Origin: Verrucomicrobiales bacterium
GTDB lineage: Bacteria; Verrucomicrobiota; Verrucomicrobiia; Verrucomicrobiales; DEV007
DNA length: 51,357 nt
Direction: 5' to 3'
Assembly: GCA_029233965.1 (NCBI GenBank)
Contig: JARGOP010000028.1
Coordinates: 1-51,357 of the forward strand
Part shown: one piece after another, positions 16,636-23,922 of the stretch
Position numbering within the stretch: position 1 is the stretch's first letter
How the letters are laid out: each line of letters starts with the position of its first letter
Position numbers and translations under genes: made by a program
The notes under the pieces: model-generated
Database searches by the model: none
What the model saw: only the letters and a program-made list of their open reading frames with translations
Told to the model about the DNA's origin: nothing

Positions 16636-17046
16636 TTACCCGACCCACGCAAAGACGACCGCTTTTTCGACGTCGGGGTGGAGGCTCAGGTGGACGGGGC
16701 AACTTACGGCTGCCTTTTCGATCGCCCTGCGCTGCGGGTGATCTTCGGGAAGAGGAACTTCGATATCGACGACCAGTCTCGAGATCATTCGGGGCGGCTC
16801 CGGAGTCATGTGCTTCTCGACTCTGACTTTGGTTCCCGTCAGGTCGACCTCGTGGCGACCCGCAAAAATTCCCATGATCGTCATCATGCAGGTGCCGAGC
16901 GCGGTCGCGACCAGGTCAGTCGGGGAGTAGCGTTCCCCGCGTCCGTGGTTGTCGACCGGGGCGTCCGTTTCGACGATCGAACCGGAAGGTCCGTGGGTGG
17001 CGGAGCACCGAAGGGTGCCTTCGTAAACAGCATTGATTTCAACCAT
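16636..17046 (-). CDS. OsmC/Ohr-family peroxide-reducing protein
   Basis: This 136-residue protein has the two family cysteines: Cys53 in GTCMMT and Cys116 in VSCPVH, with the Arg-rich NHGRGERYSPTDLVATALG (33-51) in front of the first. In OsmC and Ohr the cysteine pair reduces organic hydroperoxides. The wording is closer to the YhfA/OsmC branch than to Ohr. It has no signal peptide and should be cytoplasmic. It lies four bases downstream of a membrane-protein gene on the same strand, so the two are probably co-transcribed, though no functional link is obvious. Confidence 0.87.
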   Translation of the reverse strand: MVEINAVYEGTLRCSATHGPSGSIVETDAPVDNHGRGERYSPTDLVATALGTCMMTIMGIFAGRHEVDLTGTKVRVEKHMTPEPPRMISRLVVDIEVPLPEDHPQRRAIEKAAVSCPVHLSLHPDVEKAVVFAWVG

Positions 17047-17050
17047 GGGA

Positions 17051-17692
17051 TCAGGGGGATACGTTTTTCATGACACTACCTTTCAGGGTGCCCTTCAACT
17101 CAATTCCTTCATCGTGGAACTCAGCGGCGTAGACTTCAAGATCCCCCGCGATGGTTGTCGAGCTTTTCGTGAAGACTTTCACTCCCGCAATACCCACATC
17201 TTTGCCAAAGTAGCCTGAGAGAGTGATCTCGGTGCCAAGAAAGGCCACCGGAACATCGGTGGAGGGAGCGTTGTATTCGATCAACTGTCCGATGTAGTAA
17301 GTCGGCTTCTCAGGAGCAGTTGAGATGGTGGTCTCCGCTTCTTCGAAGCTGACTACCTCATAGCCGTCAAAAGCATAGCGACCGGGCCCGAACCAACCGA
17401 CAAGAACTGAAAGGCCGATGAGCAAGAGGACGATCAGTCCAATCACTCCTCCGACGCAGCCGCAACATCCACCACAGCCTTTCCGTTTCTTCAGGGGTTC
17501 ATAAGGGTCAAGTGGATGAGATCGCTTTTTCTCTTTTCTCGAGCCCTTGTCTTTTCCCTTTTTGCCTCCGTAGGTAGGGCCCTGGGTGCGGGGATCGATA
17601 ATGTCCGGTGTGGGCATGATCGGAGGGGGAGGGGGCACCTCTCTCGGCTTGTCGCTGCCACTGTTCTCTCTGGATTCAGTGGTGTCACTCAT
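17051..17692 (-). CDS. Single-pass membrane protein with Cys cluster and beta-rich outer domain
   Basis: I do not recognise the family. The 213 residues divide into a Pro-rich, then Lys/Arg-rich N-terminal tail (1-71), a juxtamembrane Cys cluster CGGCCGC (73-79), one transmembrane helix (about 80-101) and a beta-rich C-terminal domain. By the positive-inside rule the tail is cytoplasmic and the C-terminal half periplasmic. The C-terminal part has repeated short strands (ITLSGYFGKDVGIAG, TTIAGDLEVYAAEF, IELKGTLKGSV) that recall the stacked turns of bactofilin-type beta-helices, but similarity is too weak to claim. The OsmC-like gene follows after four bases. The glycosyltransferase gene is divergent, 35 bases away. 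Confidence 0.6.
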   Translation of the reverse strand: MSDTTESRENSGSDKPREVPPPPPIMPTPDIIDPRTQGPTYGGKKGKDKGSRKEKKRSHPLDPYEPLKKRKGCGGCCGCVGGVIGLIVLLLIGLSVLVGWFGPGRYAFDGYEVVSFEEAETTISTAPEKPTYYIGQLIEYNAPSTDVPVAFLGTEITLSGYFGKDVGIAGVKVFTKSSTTIAGDLEVYAAEFHDEGIELKGTLKGSVMKNVSP

Positions 17693-17727
17693 CGTAAAGC
17701 TTTCATTCTTGCTCTGGAGACATCTCC

Positions 17728-18666
17728 ATGATTCGGATCGCGAATCAACCGAAAAGAGGCCACCCTGCTACCATGCCGACCGTCGCCGTGGTTATCCCCT
17801 CATGTAATCGATGCCGTCTTCTCTTGCAAGCGATGGAGAGTATCGCCATTCAGACGAGACGGCCCGATGAAGTCGTGATTGTGGATGATGCTTCCACGGT
17901 CGATATGTCTGAATGTCGTGTTCTGGCCGGAGAGTTCGGTTTCAAATGGTGTTCATTGCCCGCAAATCAGGGGCCGGCGGCAGCAAGGAACAGGGGAGTT
18001 GAAGCAACTACCGCTGACTGGTTGTGCTTTCTCGATTCCGACGACGAGTGGCTGCCGGAGAAACTCAGCAGGCAACTGTCCTGGCATGAGCAGCACCCTG
18101 ACTCCCGCATTTCGCAGGTTCACGAGAGCTGGCATCGCAAGGGAGAAGAGGTAAAGAAACCGTCCCACTGGGAGCAGAGAGGCGGTGATCTTTTCGCTGC
18201 TTCGATTGAGCGCTGTTCGATCGGCCCGTCCTGCGTCATGCTTTCGCGCGAGTTGTGGAATGAAACGGGAGGATTTGACGAGAACTTTCGCGTTTGCGAA
18301 GACTACGAGCTGTGGTTGCGAATTTCCTCACAGGCCTTGATCGGGCTCGTCGATTCCGGGCCGCTGGTTCGGAAACATGCCGGTCATGATGATCAGTTAT
18401 CCGCCGTGACCCCTGCCATGGACCGGTTTCGAGTCCACGCTCTCATGAAAGCATTTGCCGAAGGTTCCTACTCGGAAACGCAGATGGAAATGTTCGCTGA
18501 GGGAATCCGGGGGAAGGCAGTCATTCTTGCCGGTGGCGCCGAGAAGAGAGGGTTCCGGGAGAGAGCTGACTTCTACCGTAGGGTTTCCGAGGTGAAATGG
18601 GAGATTCTTTCCGCCGGCGAAACGAGGGAGTGGTTCAGGCGCTCGGCGCGGTTGATTCAGGAGTAG
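17728..18666 (+). CDS. Family 2 glycosyltransferase
   Basis: GT2 hallmarks are clear: TVAVVIPSCNR (18-28), PDEVVIVDDAST (46-57), NQGPAAARNRGV and the metal-binding DSDD in CFLDSDDEWLPEKL (100-113). GGFDENFRVCEDYELWLRIS supplies the later acidic ED motif. Such enzymes transfer a sugar from a nucleotide donor, usually for surface polysaccharides; donor and acceptor are unknown. No membrane segment is present. Two starts are possible: ATG 17728, with GGAGA seven bases upstream, and ATG 17773, which begins right at the domain. I kept 17728 because of the ribosome-binding site. It is not in a visible polysaccharide cluster. Confidence 0.85.
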   Translation: MIRIANQPKRGHPATMPTVAVVIPSCNRCRLLLQAMESIAIQTRRPDEVVIVDDASTVDMSECRVLAGEFGFKWCSLPANQGPAAARNRGVEATTADWLCFLDSDDEWLPEKLSRQLSWHEQHPDSRISQVHESWHRKGEEVKKPSHWEQRGGDLFAASIERCSIGPSCVMLSRELWNETGGFDENFRVCEDYELWLRISSQALIGLVDSGPLVRKHAGHDDQLSAVTPAMDRFRVHALMKAFAEGSYSETQMEMFAEGIRGKAVILAGGAEKRGFRERADFYRRVSEVKWEILSAGETREWFRRSARLIQE

Positions 18667-18712
18667 GGATTCGTCCGATTTGTCGCGATCAGCGTAAAGG
18701 TTTTCAGTTTTT

Positions 18713-20131
18713 ATGGCCCGCTATCAAAATGTGATCCACTGGTTCCGCCGTGACCTCCGCCTGAGCGACAACACCGCGCTTTCGAATGCTTCGAAGGATT
18801 CGGAGAAAGTCCTGCCGGTTTACATTTCCTCTGACTGGAAAGGGGAGCATCACTGGACCGGGCCGGCGCGTCAGGCGTTTCTCTGCGGGTGCCTCGATTC
18901 GCTCTCAAAGAATGTGGATCACGCCGGTGGCCGGCTCATTTTCCGTCGTGGTGATGCGGTCGAAGAACTGCGGCAGTTGATTGACGAAAGCAAGGCGGAG
19001 GCCGTCTATCTGAATCGCGACCCGGATCCCCATGGCAGGGAGGCAGAGAAGCGGGTGCAGGAGCTGTGCCGGGAGAAAGGAATCGAGTTTCACGATTTCC
19101 AGGACGCCGTGCTCCACGAACCCCATGAGGTTCTCACGGGATCGGGGAATCCCTACAAAGTTTACACTCCCTATTCGCGAACGTGGTTTGATCAATCGAA
19201 ACCCGGCGGAGTGAACACAGTAAAGACGCTTCACACCCTGAGCACGATTCGGAAGGGCGAGGTTCCCAAAGTCGAAGACTGGGGGCTGAAGTTCGAAGGT
19301 CCCCTGCTTCGCGAACCCGGGGAAAAGGCGGCCCGCGAGCGTCTCAAAGAAGCCGTCGCCGGAGTGATCGGCGAATATGAGGCCATGAGGAATGATCCGG
19401 CGGCAGACGCGACTTCCCACCTCGGGGCTGATCTCCGCTATGGCACACTCTCGGCGCGGGAGGTGTTTCACCGGGCGGAGGAAGCCCGGCAGGAAACGAG
19501 GTCAGAATCGGTGCGCAGTTCCATCCATGTCTTTCAGAAGCAGTTGGCCTGGCGTGAATTTTTCATGGCGATCCTGCATCACTATCCTGAAGTGCTGGAG
19601 ACCGATTTCAATCCGGACTGGCGGGGCCTGTCGTGGGATGATCCCGGCGAGGGCGATAAATTCGAACGCTGGACGGCGGGGAAGACGGGATTTCCGATCG
19701 TTGACGCAGGGATGCGACAGCTCGCAGAGACAGGCTACATGCACAACCGGGTCCGGATGATCACGGCGATGTTCCTCACCAAAGACCTGCACCTGCACTG
19801 GCGTCACGGTGAGTCGCACTTCATGCAGCACCTTCTCGATGGAGAGATTGCGAACAACAACGGGGGCTGGCAGTGGTCGGCCGGGACCGGGGCGGACGCG
19901 GCACCCTATTTCCGGATCCAGAATCCCTGGACTCAGACGGAGCGGTTCGATAAGGACGGGGAATACATCAAACGGTGGATACCCGAGCTCGAAAAAGTCG
20001 ATCCAGCGCGTTTCACCAAGCCGCCGGAAGGAAGCGCGAAGCTTTGCGGCGACTATGTTGAGCCGATCGTGGATCATAAAGCGGAGCGGGATGAAACCCT
20101 CCGCCGCTTCAAGAAACACAAAGAAGGGTGA
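18713..20131 (+). CDS. phr: Deoxyribodipyrimidine photolyase (class I type)
   Basis: The 472-residue length is that of class I CPD photolyases. The N-terminal antenna domain begins HWFRRDLRLSDNTAL (9-23). The FAD-binding C-terminal half contains LAWREFF, TGFPIVDAGMRQL, MHNRVRMITAMFLTKDL, the block NNNGGWQWSAGTGADAAPYF and RIQNPWTQ, all matching the flavin site of active photolyases rather than cryptochromes. The enzyme uses blue light to split cyclobutane pyrimidine dimers. It has no signal peptide. It starts 47 bases after the glycosyltransferase stop and precedes dnaX by 52 bases. No operator like the one before imuA is seen here. Confidence 0.93.
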   Translation: MARYQNVIHWFRRDLRLSDNTALSNASKDSEKVLPVYISSDWKGEHHWTGPARQAFLCGCLDSLSKNVDHAGGRLIFRRGDAVEELRQLIDESKAEAVYLNRDPDPHGREAEKRVQELCREKGIEFHDFQDAVLHEPHEVLTGSGNPYKVYTPYSRTWFDQSKPGGVNTVKTLHTLSTIRKGEVPKVEDWGLKFEGPLLREPGEKAARERLKEAVAGVIGEYEAMRNDPAADATSHLGADLRYGTLSAREVFHRAEEARQETRSESVRSSIHVFQKQLAWREFFMAILHHYPEVLETDFNPDWRGLSWDDPGEGDKFERWTAGKTGFPIVDAGMRQLAETGYMHNRVRMITAMFLTKDLHLHWRHGESHFMQHLLDGEIANNNGGWQWSAGTGADAAPYFRIQNPWTQTERFDKDGEYIKRWIPELEKVDPARFTKPPEGSAKLCGDYVEPIVDHKAERDETLRRFKKHKEG

Positions 20132-20183
20132 AATTTCTCTGATTCTTCATTTTCCTTCCACGAATCTTCTCTAAAGTGGAGGC

Positions 20184-22031
20184 GTGAGTTCCAACTACCA
20201 GGTCTTTGCCCGAAAATATCGTCCCCGCACCTTTGAAGATGTGCTGGGGCAGGATCACGTGGTGCAGACGCTTCGCAACGCGATCGAAAAAGAGCGGCTC
20301 GCGCACGCCTATCTTTTCGTCGGTCCGCGGGGGACGGGAAAGACTTCAACGGCCCGGATTCTCGCCAAGGCGCTGAACTGCCCGAACGGCCCCAGTGCTA
20401 CTTTTGATCCAGATGATCCGATCTGCGTGGAAATCGGGGAAGGGAACAGCCTCGATGTCCTCGAGATTGATGGAGCCTCGAACAACGGCGTCGATGAGGT
20501 CCGCGGGCTGCGCGAAACCGTGAAGTTCGCGCCCAGCTCGGGTCAGTACAAGATTTACTACATCGACGAGGTTCACATGCTTACGACGCAGGCGTTCAAC
20601 GCGCTGCTCAAGACCCTGGAAGAACCTCCCCCTCACGTGAAGTTTATCTTTGCGACGACTGAGCCGCAGAAAATTCTGCCGACGATCATCAGTCGTTGTC
20701 AGCGCTTCGATCTGCGCCGCATCCCCACGGATATCATTGCGAAGCACTTGCAGTTCATCGCCGGGGAAGAGGGGATCTCGATGAACGAAGCGGCTGCCTT
20801 CGCGATCGCAAAAGGGGCCGAGGGCGGGATGCGCGATGCTCAGTCGATGCTGGACCAGCTCGTGGCTTTCTGCGGCAACACAATCGACGAATCCAATGTC
20901 CTCGATATTTTCGGGTTCAACTCAGCGGAGTCGATTTCTGATCTCGCGGGCCAGATTTTGCGCCGCGACAACTCCGCTGCTCTGGAGTCGATCCATGTTC
21001 ACAGTGATGCGGGAAAGGATCTTTCAAAGCTGCTTTCAGACCTCATCAGTCATTACCGCAACGTCCTCCTTCTCAAGGTCGATCCCGGAGCGAACACCGG
21101 GGAGATGCCGGGTGATTTGCTCACCGTTATTCAGGAGCAGGCGGGCATTGTCGACACGCAGAGACTTCTCAAGCTGATTGATCTTTTCGCAGAAACCGAT
21201 TCACGCATGAAGTGGGCTCCGAACAAAAAGCTTCACTTCGAGATCGGAATCATCAAAGCGATTCAGACTCTCGGCGAAGCGTCCATCGACGATGTCATCG
21301 CGATGATTTCCACTGCGGCGAGTGCTTCAAGCCAGCTCCCGGCGGTATCGGTATCGGACGCATCGCAAGCGGAGCCGGTTGCCACGATGCCGGATTCCTC
21401 CGCGAAGGCCCTGGCGGCGGCTGAGTCTGTCGCTCCGCGAGGGGAAGTGATTCCTGAATCACCTCCGGTCGTCGTTCCTCAGCCTGTGGAGGCACTCGTG
21501 CCCCCGGAAACTGATCCTGATCCCGCGCCGGTGGCAACATCTGGGCCGACATTGGCTGCGCCGGTTCCTGCGGCGCCACTTTCCGGCCCGGCGCTCTGGA
21601 CTGCCGCTCAGAAGACCTTAATCGAAGAGCGGCCTCTATTTGAAACCTGGCTCGTCGCAGCTCAGTTTATCAGCCACGAGGGGAACCAGTTCACGATCGG
21701 ATTTTCAACGGAGCAGCGTTTTTTCCGCGAATCTCTTTCCCGCTACGAAAAGGAGATGGCGGAAACGATTGGATCGCTCGCGGGGGCACCGGTGGAGTTG
21801 GCGGTCGAAGTTCGCGATGATCTTGCCCCGGCGGAAATGCCGATCGAGGCGGATGAGCCTCCCGAAGAAGGCCCCGCTCCCGCAGAGCCCGAACCCTCGC
21901 CCGCCGCCACGCAGCCGGAGCCGACCCCGGAGCCGACCCCGGAGCCGAAAGGCAGCGAAGAAGACCTTAAGAAAGACCCTTTGATCTCAGAGGCGCTGGA
22001 CGTTTTCCAGGCTCGAGTCATTAAATCCTAA
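20184..22031 (+). CDS. dnaX: DNA polymerase III gamma/tau subunit
   Basis: Residues 1-365 are a typical DnaX clamp-loader ATPase: YQVFARKYRPRTFEDVLGQD (5-24), Walker A GPRGTGKT (47-54), DEVH (128-131), LLKTLEEPPPHVKFIFATTE and the SRC motif with arginine finger (170-172). The zinc module normally present between Walker A and B keeps only Cys66 and Cys81 of its four cysteines and probably binds no zinc. Residues about 375-475 are a low-complexity Ala/Pro/Val/Glu linker. A conserved-looking helical domain follows (about 475-545), then an acidic Pro tail coded in part by 12-bp repeats (21917-21948). GTG 20184 follows a GGAGG at very short spacing. ybaB is 22 bases downstream, as in many genomes. 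Confidence 0.93.
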   Translation: MSSNYQVFARKYRPRTFEDVLGQDHVVQTLRNAIEKERLAHAYLFVGPRGTGKTSTARILAKALNCPNGPSATFDPDDPICVEIGEGNSLDVLEIDGASNNGVDEVRGLRETVKFAPSSGQYKIYYIDEVHMLTTQAFNALLKTLEEPPPHVKFIFATTEPQKILPTIISRCQRFDLRRIPTDIIAKHLQFIAGEEGISMNEAAAFAIAKGAEGGMRDAQSMLDQLVAFCGNTIDESNVLDIFGFNSAESISDLAGQILRRDNSAALESIHVHSDAGKDLSKLLSDLISHYRNVLLLKVDPGANTGEMPGDLLTVIQEQAGIVDTQRLLKLIDLFAETDSRMKWAPNKKLHFEIGIIKAIQTLGEASIDDVIAMISTAASASSQLPAVSVSDASQAEPVATMPDSSAKALAAAESVAPRGEVIPESPPVVVPQPVEALVPPETDPDPAPVATSGPTLAAPVPAAPLSGPALWTAAQKTLIEERPLFETWLVAAQFISHEGNQFTIGFSTEQRFFRESLSRYEKEMAETIGSLAGAPVELAVEVRDDLAPAEMPIEADEPPEEGPAPAEPEPSPAATQPEPTPEPTPEPKGSEEDLKKDPLISEALDVFQARVIKS

Positions 22032-22053
22032 TACCCGAAGAAAGAGAATACTG

Positions 22054-22368
22054 ATGAACATCGCTAAAATGATGAAGCAAGCCCAGCAGATGCAAAAGAA
22101 GATGGGCGAAATGCAGGCGGAACTGGCGGAGAAGGAATTTGAAGCCTCCGTTGGTGGCGGGAAAGTCACCGTCATCGCGAATGGCGCCGGCGACGTGGTT
22201 TCCATCAAAATCGATCCTGCGGTGGTGGATCCCGATGACGTCGAGATGTTGGAAGATCTTGTGCTCAGCGGAGTCAAGCAGGCCATCGAGCAGGGCAAGG
22301 CGCTGAATCAGGAAGAGATGAGCAAGTTGACGGCGGGCCTCGGGCTGCCCCCCGGGCTTGGATTTTAA
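22054..22368 (+). CDS. YbaB/EbfC-family nucleoid-associated protein
   Basis: This 104-residue protein is full length for the family. It opens NIAKMMKQAQQMQKKMGEMQ, followed by the diagnostic strand-turn region SVGGGKVTVIANGAGDVVSI (given in outline) and a C-terminal acidic helix region DPDDVEMLEDLVLSGVKQA. YbaB/EbfC forms dimers that bind DNA, and its gene usually lies between dnaX and recR. Here it follows dnaX by 22 bases as expected, but recR does not follow; a membrane-protein gene comes next. Co-transcription with dnaX is likely. Its biological role in the cell remains poorly defined even in model bacteria. Confidence 0.92.
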   Translation: MNIAKMMKQAQQMQKKMGEMQAELAEKEFEASVGGGKVTVIANGAGDVVSIKIDPAVVDPDDVEMLEDLVLSGVKQAIEQGKALNQEEMSKLTAGLGLPPGLGF

Positions 22369-22418
22369 GATTTTCCGGGTCTGAAGGAACGGGGCCCGCG
22401 GACTGAAATGGAAGTAAG

Positions 22419-23012
22419 ATGGACTTCTTCCGTTTTGTCGTTCCGAGAATCGCGCGCCGTGATCTGGGTCGAATGGCGGGGATTACCCTCGTCGGAGCAC
22501 TCGTCGCCGGACTCTACGGGGTGTTGCATGATCAAGTGACCTACACCATTTCGGAGGAGTATTTCACGAGGTTTAAGTTTTACCAATTTGCCTACGCGGA
22601 GCCTGAGAGTCGCTCCCCGGGAGTTTTTGCCGGAATCATCGGCTTCTTAGCAACCTGGTGGGTGGGCGCGATCATCGCCTGGTCAATGGCGAGAGTTTCG
22701 TTACTGCAGGGCTGCAAACTTCCGTCTCTTCGAGACTTTGCGAGCGCTTTCGTGATCGTATTTTCGGTTTCTTTTCTCATCGCCTGCCTCGGCTATCTCT
22801 ACGGCCAATGGAGGCGGAGAACCGGTTATGGTTCGGGGTGGCTCGAATGGATGGATGCCATGACGGTTCAGGATTTCGATGCCTTTATGACCGCGGGATA
22901 CATCCACAATTCCAGTTACCTCGGCGGGGTTGTCGGTACCCTTGTCGCGATTATTTTTCTCCGATCCCGACGACAGAAACGTGACCCCGGCGTCCCGGCA
23001 GTGGTCAGGTAG
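22419..23012 (+). CDS. Multi-pass membrane protein of unknown function
   Basis: I do not recognise the family. The 197-residue protein shows four hydrophobic stretches: about 18-38 (MAGITLVGALVAGLYGVL), 68-91 (GVFAGIIGFLATWWVGAIIA), 105-127 (FASAFVIVFSVSFLIACLGY) and 166-183 (YLGGVVGTLVAIIFL), followed by a basic tail. Between the first two lies a soluble loop with several aromatic residues. A GGAAG sequence precedes ATG 22419 at normal spacing. It follows ybaB by 50 bases, in the place often held by recR. No catalytic motif is evident. Confidence 0.7.
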   Translation: MDFFRFVVPRIARRDLGRMAGITLVGALVAGLYGVLHDQVTYTISEEYFTRFKFYQFAYAEPESRSPGVFAGIIGFLATWWVGAIIAWSMARVSLLQGCKLPSLRDFASAFVIVFSVSFLIACLGYLYGQWRRRTGYGSGWLEWMDAMTVQDFDAFMTAGYIHNSSYLGGVVGTLVAIIFLRSRRQKRDPGVPAVVR

Positions 23013-23114
23013 ATCGCCGGCAGGACGCCGGGGCCCCGTTGATGGGGAGCGAAAGGTGCACGTCATTCGCTACGGTTTACTTGCAGACCGGATTATCCCG
23101 CGTTACAGGCGGTC

Positions 23115-23429
23115 ATGTTTGCAGTTGTCGTTACGATAGAAGCCGTCCCCGGGAAAGCCGATGATTTGATCGAGGCACTCAAGGCCAATGGAAGCCATTC
23201 CCGCGAAGAACCGGATTGCCTGAAGTGGGAGTGGTCACGTCATGTCGATGACCCTGACAAGTTTGCGATCTACGAACTCTACACGAATCGTGACGCGTTC
23301 CTCGCGCACAAAGCGAGCGAGCATTTCGCCGCCTGGGTAGAGGCGAGTGGACCCTGTATCGCCAATAAGGTTGCGGGACAGTATCAGGTTGAGGGCCCCG
23401 ACGTACGTGAGGCGCTTTCCCTGAGCTGA
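23115..23429 (+). CDS. ABM-domain (antibiotic biosynthesis monooxygenase-like) protein
   Basis: At 104 residues this is a single ABM domain of the ferredoxin-like dimeric alpha-beta barrel type. Diagnostic pieces are VTIEAVPGKADDLIEALK (7-24), REEPDCLKWEWSRHVDDPDK (30-49) with the usual EPGCL-like turn, FAIYELYTNRDAFLAHKAS and HFAAWVE. Members act as cofactor-free oxygenases on quinones or small aromatics, or as structural relatives such as LsrG and YgiN. The substrate is unknown. It has no signal peptide. The remnant of a response-regulator gene lies tail to tail right after its stop. Confidence 0.82.
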   Translation: MFAVVVTIEAVPGKADDLIEALKANGSHSREEPDCLKWEWSRHVDDPDKFAIYELYTNRDAFLAHKASEHFAAWVEASGPCIANKVAGQYQVEGPDVREALSLS

Positions 23430-23650
23430 TACTCGAGATCGAGGTGTTTCGAGATCACCGAGAAGAGTTCGTGCGAGCGGAAAGGTTTCGCCACGAAGTC
23501 ATTGCAGCCGGCTTCCATTGCACTGACTCTGGCCTACTCAAGTGCGGAGGCGGTGAGGGAGGCGAAGACGGGATCGTCTCCCTCGGTGGCGAGTGCTTTG
23601 ATCTCACGCGTCGCCTTGCTGCTCCCGGCGTCGCTCATGTGTTCCCTGAT
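23430..23650 (-). pseudogene. Broken response-regulator receiver (REC) domain fragment
   Basis: Read on the minus strand from 23638, the frame gives SKATREIKALATEGDDPVF, then ASLTASALE, a TAG stop at 23534-23536, ARVSAMEAGCNDFVAKPF and ELFSVISKHLDLEYQ. This is the C-terminal half of a receiver domain as found at the end of hybrid histidine kinases: the ATREIKAL helix, the LTAS phosphorylation-switch strand and the AGCNDFVAKPF loop with its Lys-Pro are all in order and spacing. The half with the phospho-acceptor Asp is missing, an upstream TGA closes the frame at 23651-23653, and the TAG interrupts it. It is therefore a decayed gene end. No kinase domain remains beside it. Confidence 0.7.
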
Positions 23651-23715
23651 TCAATGGGAGGAGCGGAAGCCACGGCACGGTTGCTACGCGAGTGGTCATC
23701 GTTCCGGAAGGCCCC

Positions 23716-23823
23716 ATGGCAGAGGAACGATTTATCTTTTCCAGAATGAGAGAAAAGGAGTTCGAGGAAACCGCAGCCTACCTCCGCGTCGAATACGGAA
23801 CGACCTACCGGTGCCTCATCTAA
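23716..23823 (+). CDS. Possible small protein (35 residues)
   Basis: The frame from ATG 23716 to TAA 23821-23823 reads MAEERFIFSRMREKEFEETA and continues AAYLRVEYGTTYRCLI with the C/G-ending third positions typical of neighbouring genes. GGAAGG lies four bases before the ATG, close for a ribosome-binding site but possible. It matches no family that I know. It lies inside a stretch of decayed sequence, so it could equally be the end of a lost gene. Confidence 0.3.
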   Translation: MAEERFIFSRMREKEFEETAAYLRVEYGTTYRCLI

Positions 23824-23922
23824 TCTCCGTCGGCCGAGGCAGGTCAAACTTTTCGGGGTGGTAGGGGCAGCCGCGTTCTTTTTTGCTCGTGAAACGCCCT
23901 TGACCACTCCGGAGCGGTTCTC
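23824..23922. other. Relic or non-coding tail of the 23430-23922 gap
   Basis: No gene can be supported here. On the minus strand the frame ending in TGA at 23817-23819 reads RFTSKKERGCPYHPEKFD and LPRPTEIR with plausible codon use, but it has no ATG, GTG or TTG start after the preceding stop. It may be the end of a lost gene. Confidence 0.3.

Noticed and set aside
20632-20645. CTCACGTGAAG in dnaX, which resembles the centre of a parS site.
   Set aside because: Only the inner part matches the TGTTTCACGTGAAACA consensus, and it lies within coding sequence.
23817-23912. Minus-strand trace reading RFTSKKERGCPYHPEKFD and LPRPTEIR.
   Set aside because: It looks coding but has no ATG, GTG or TTG after the preceding stop, so I do not list it as a gene; it is kept as a relic note.
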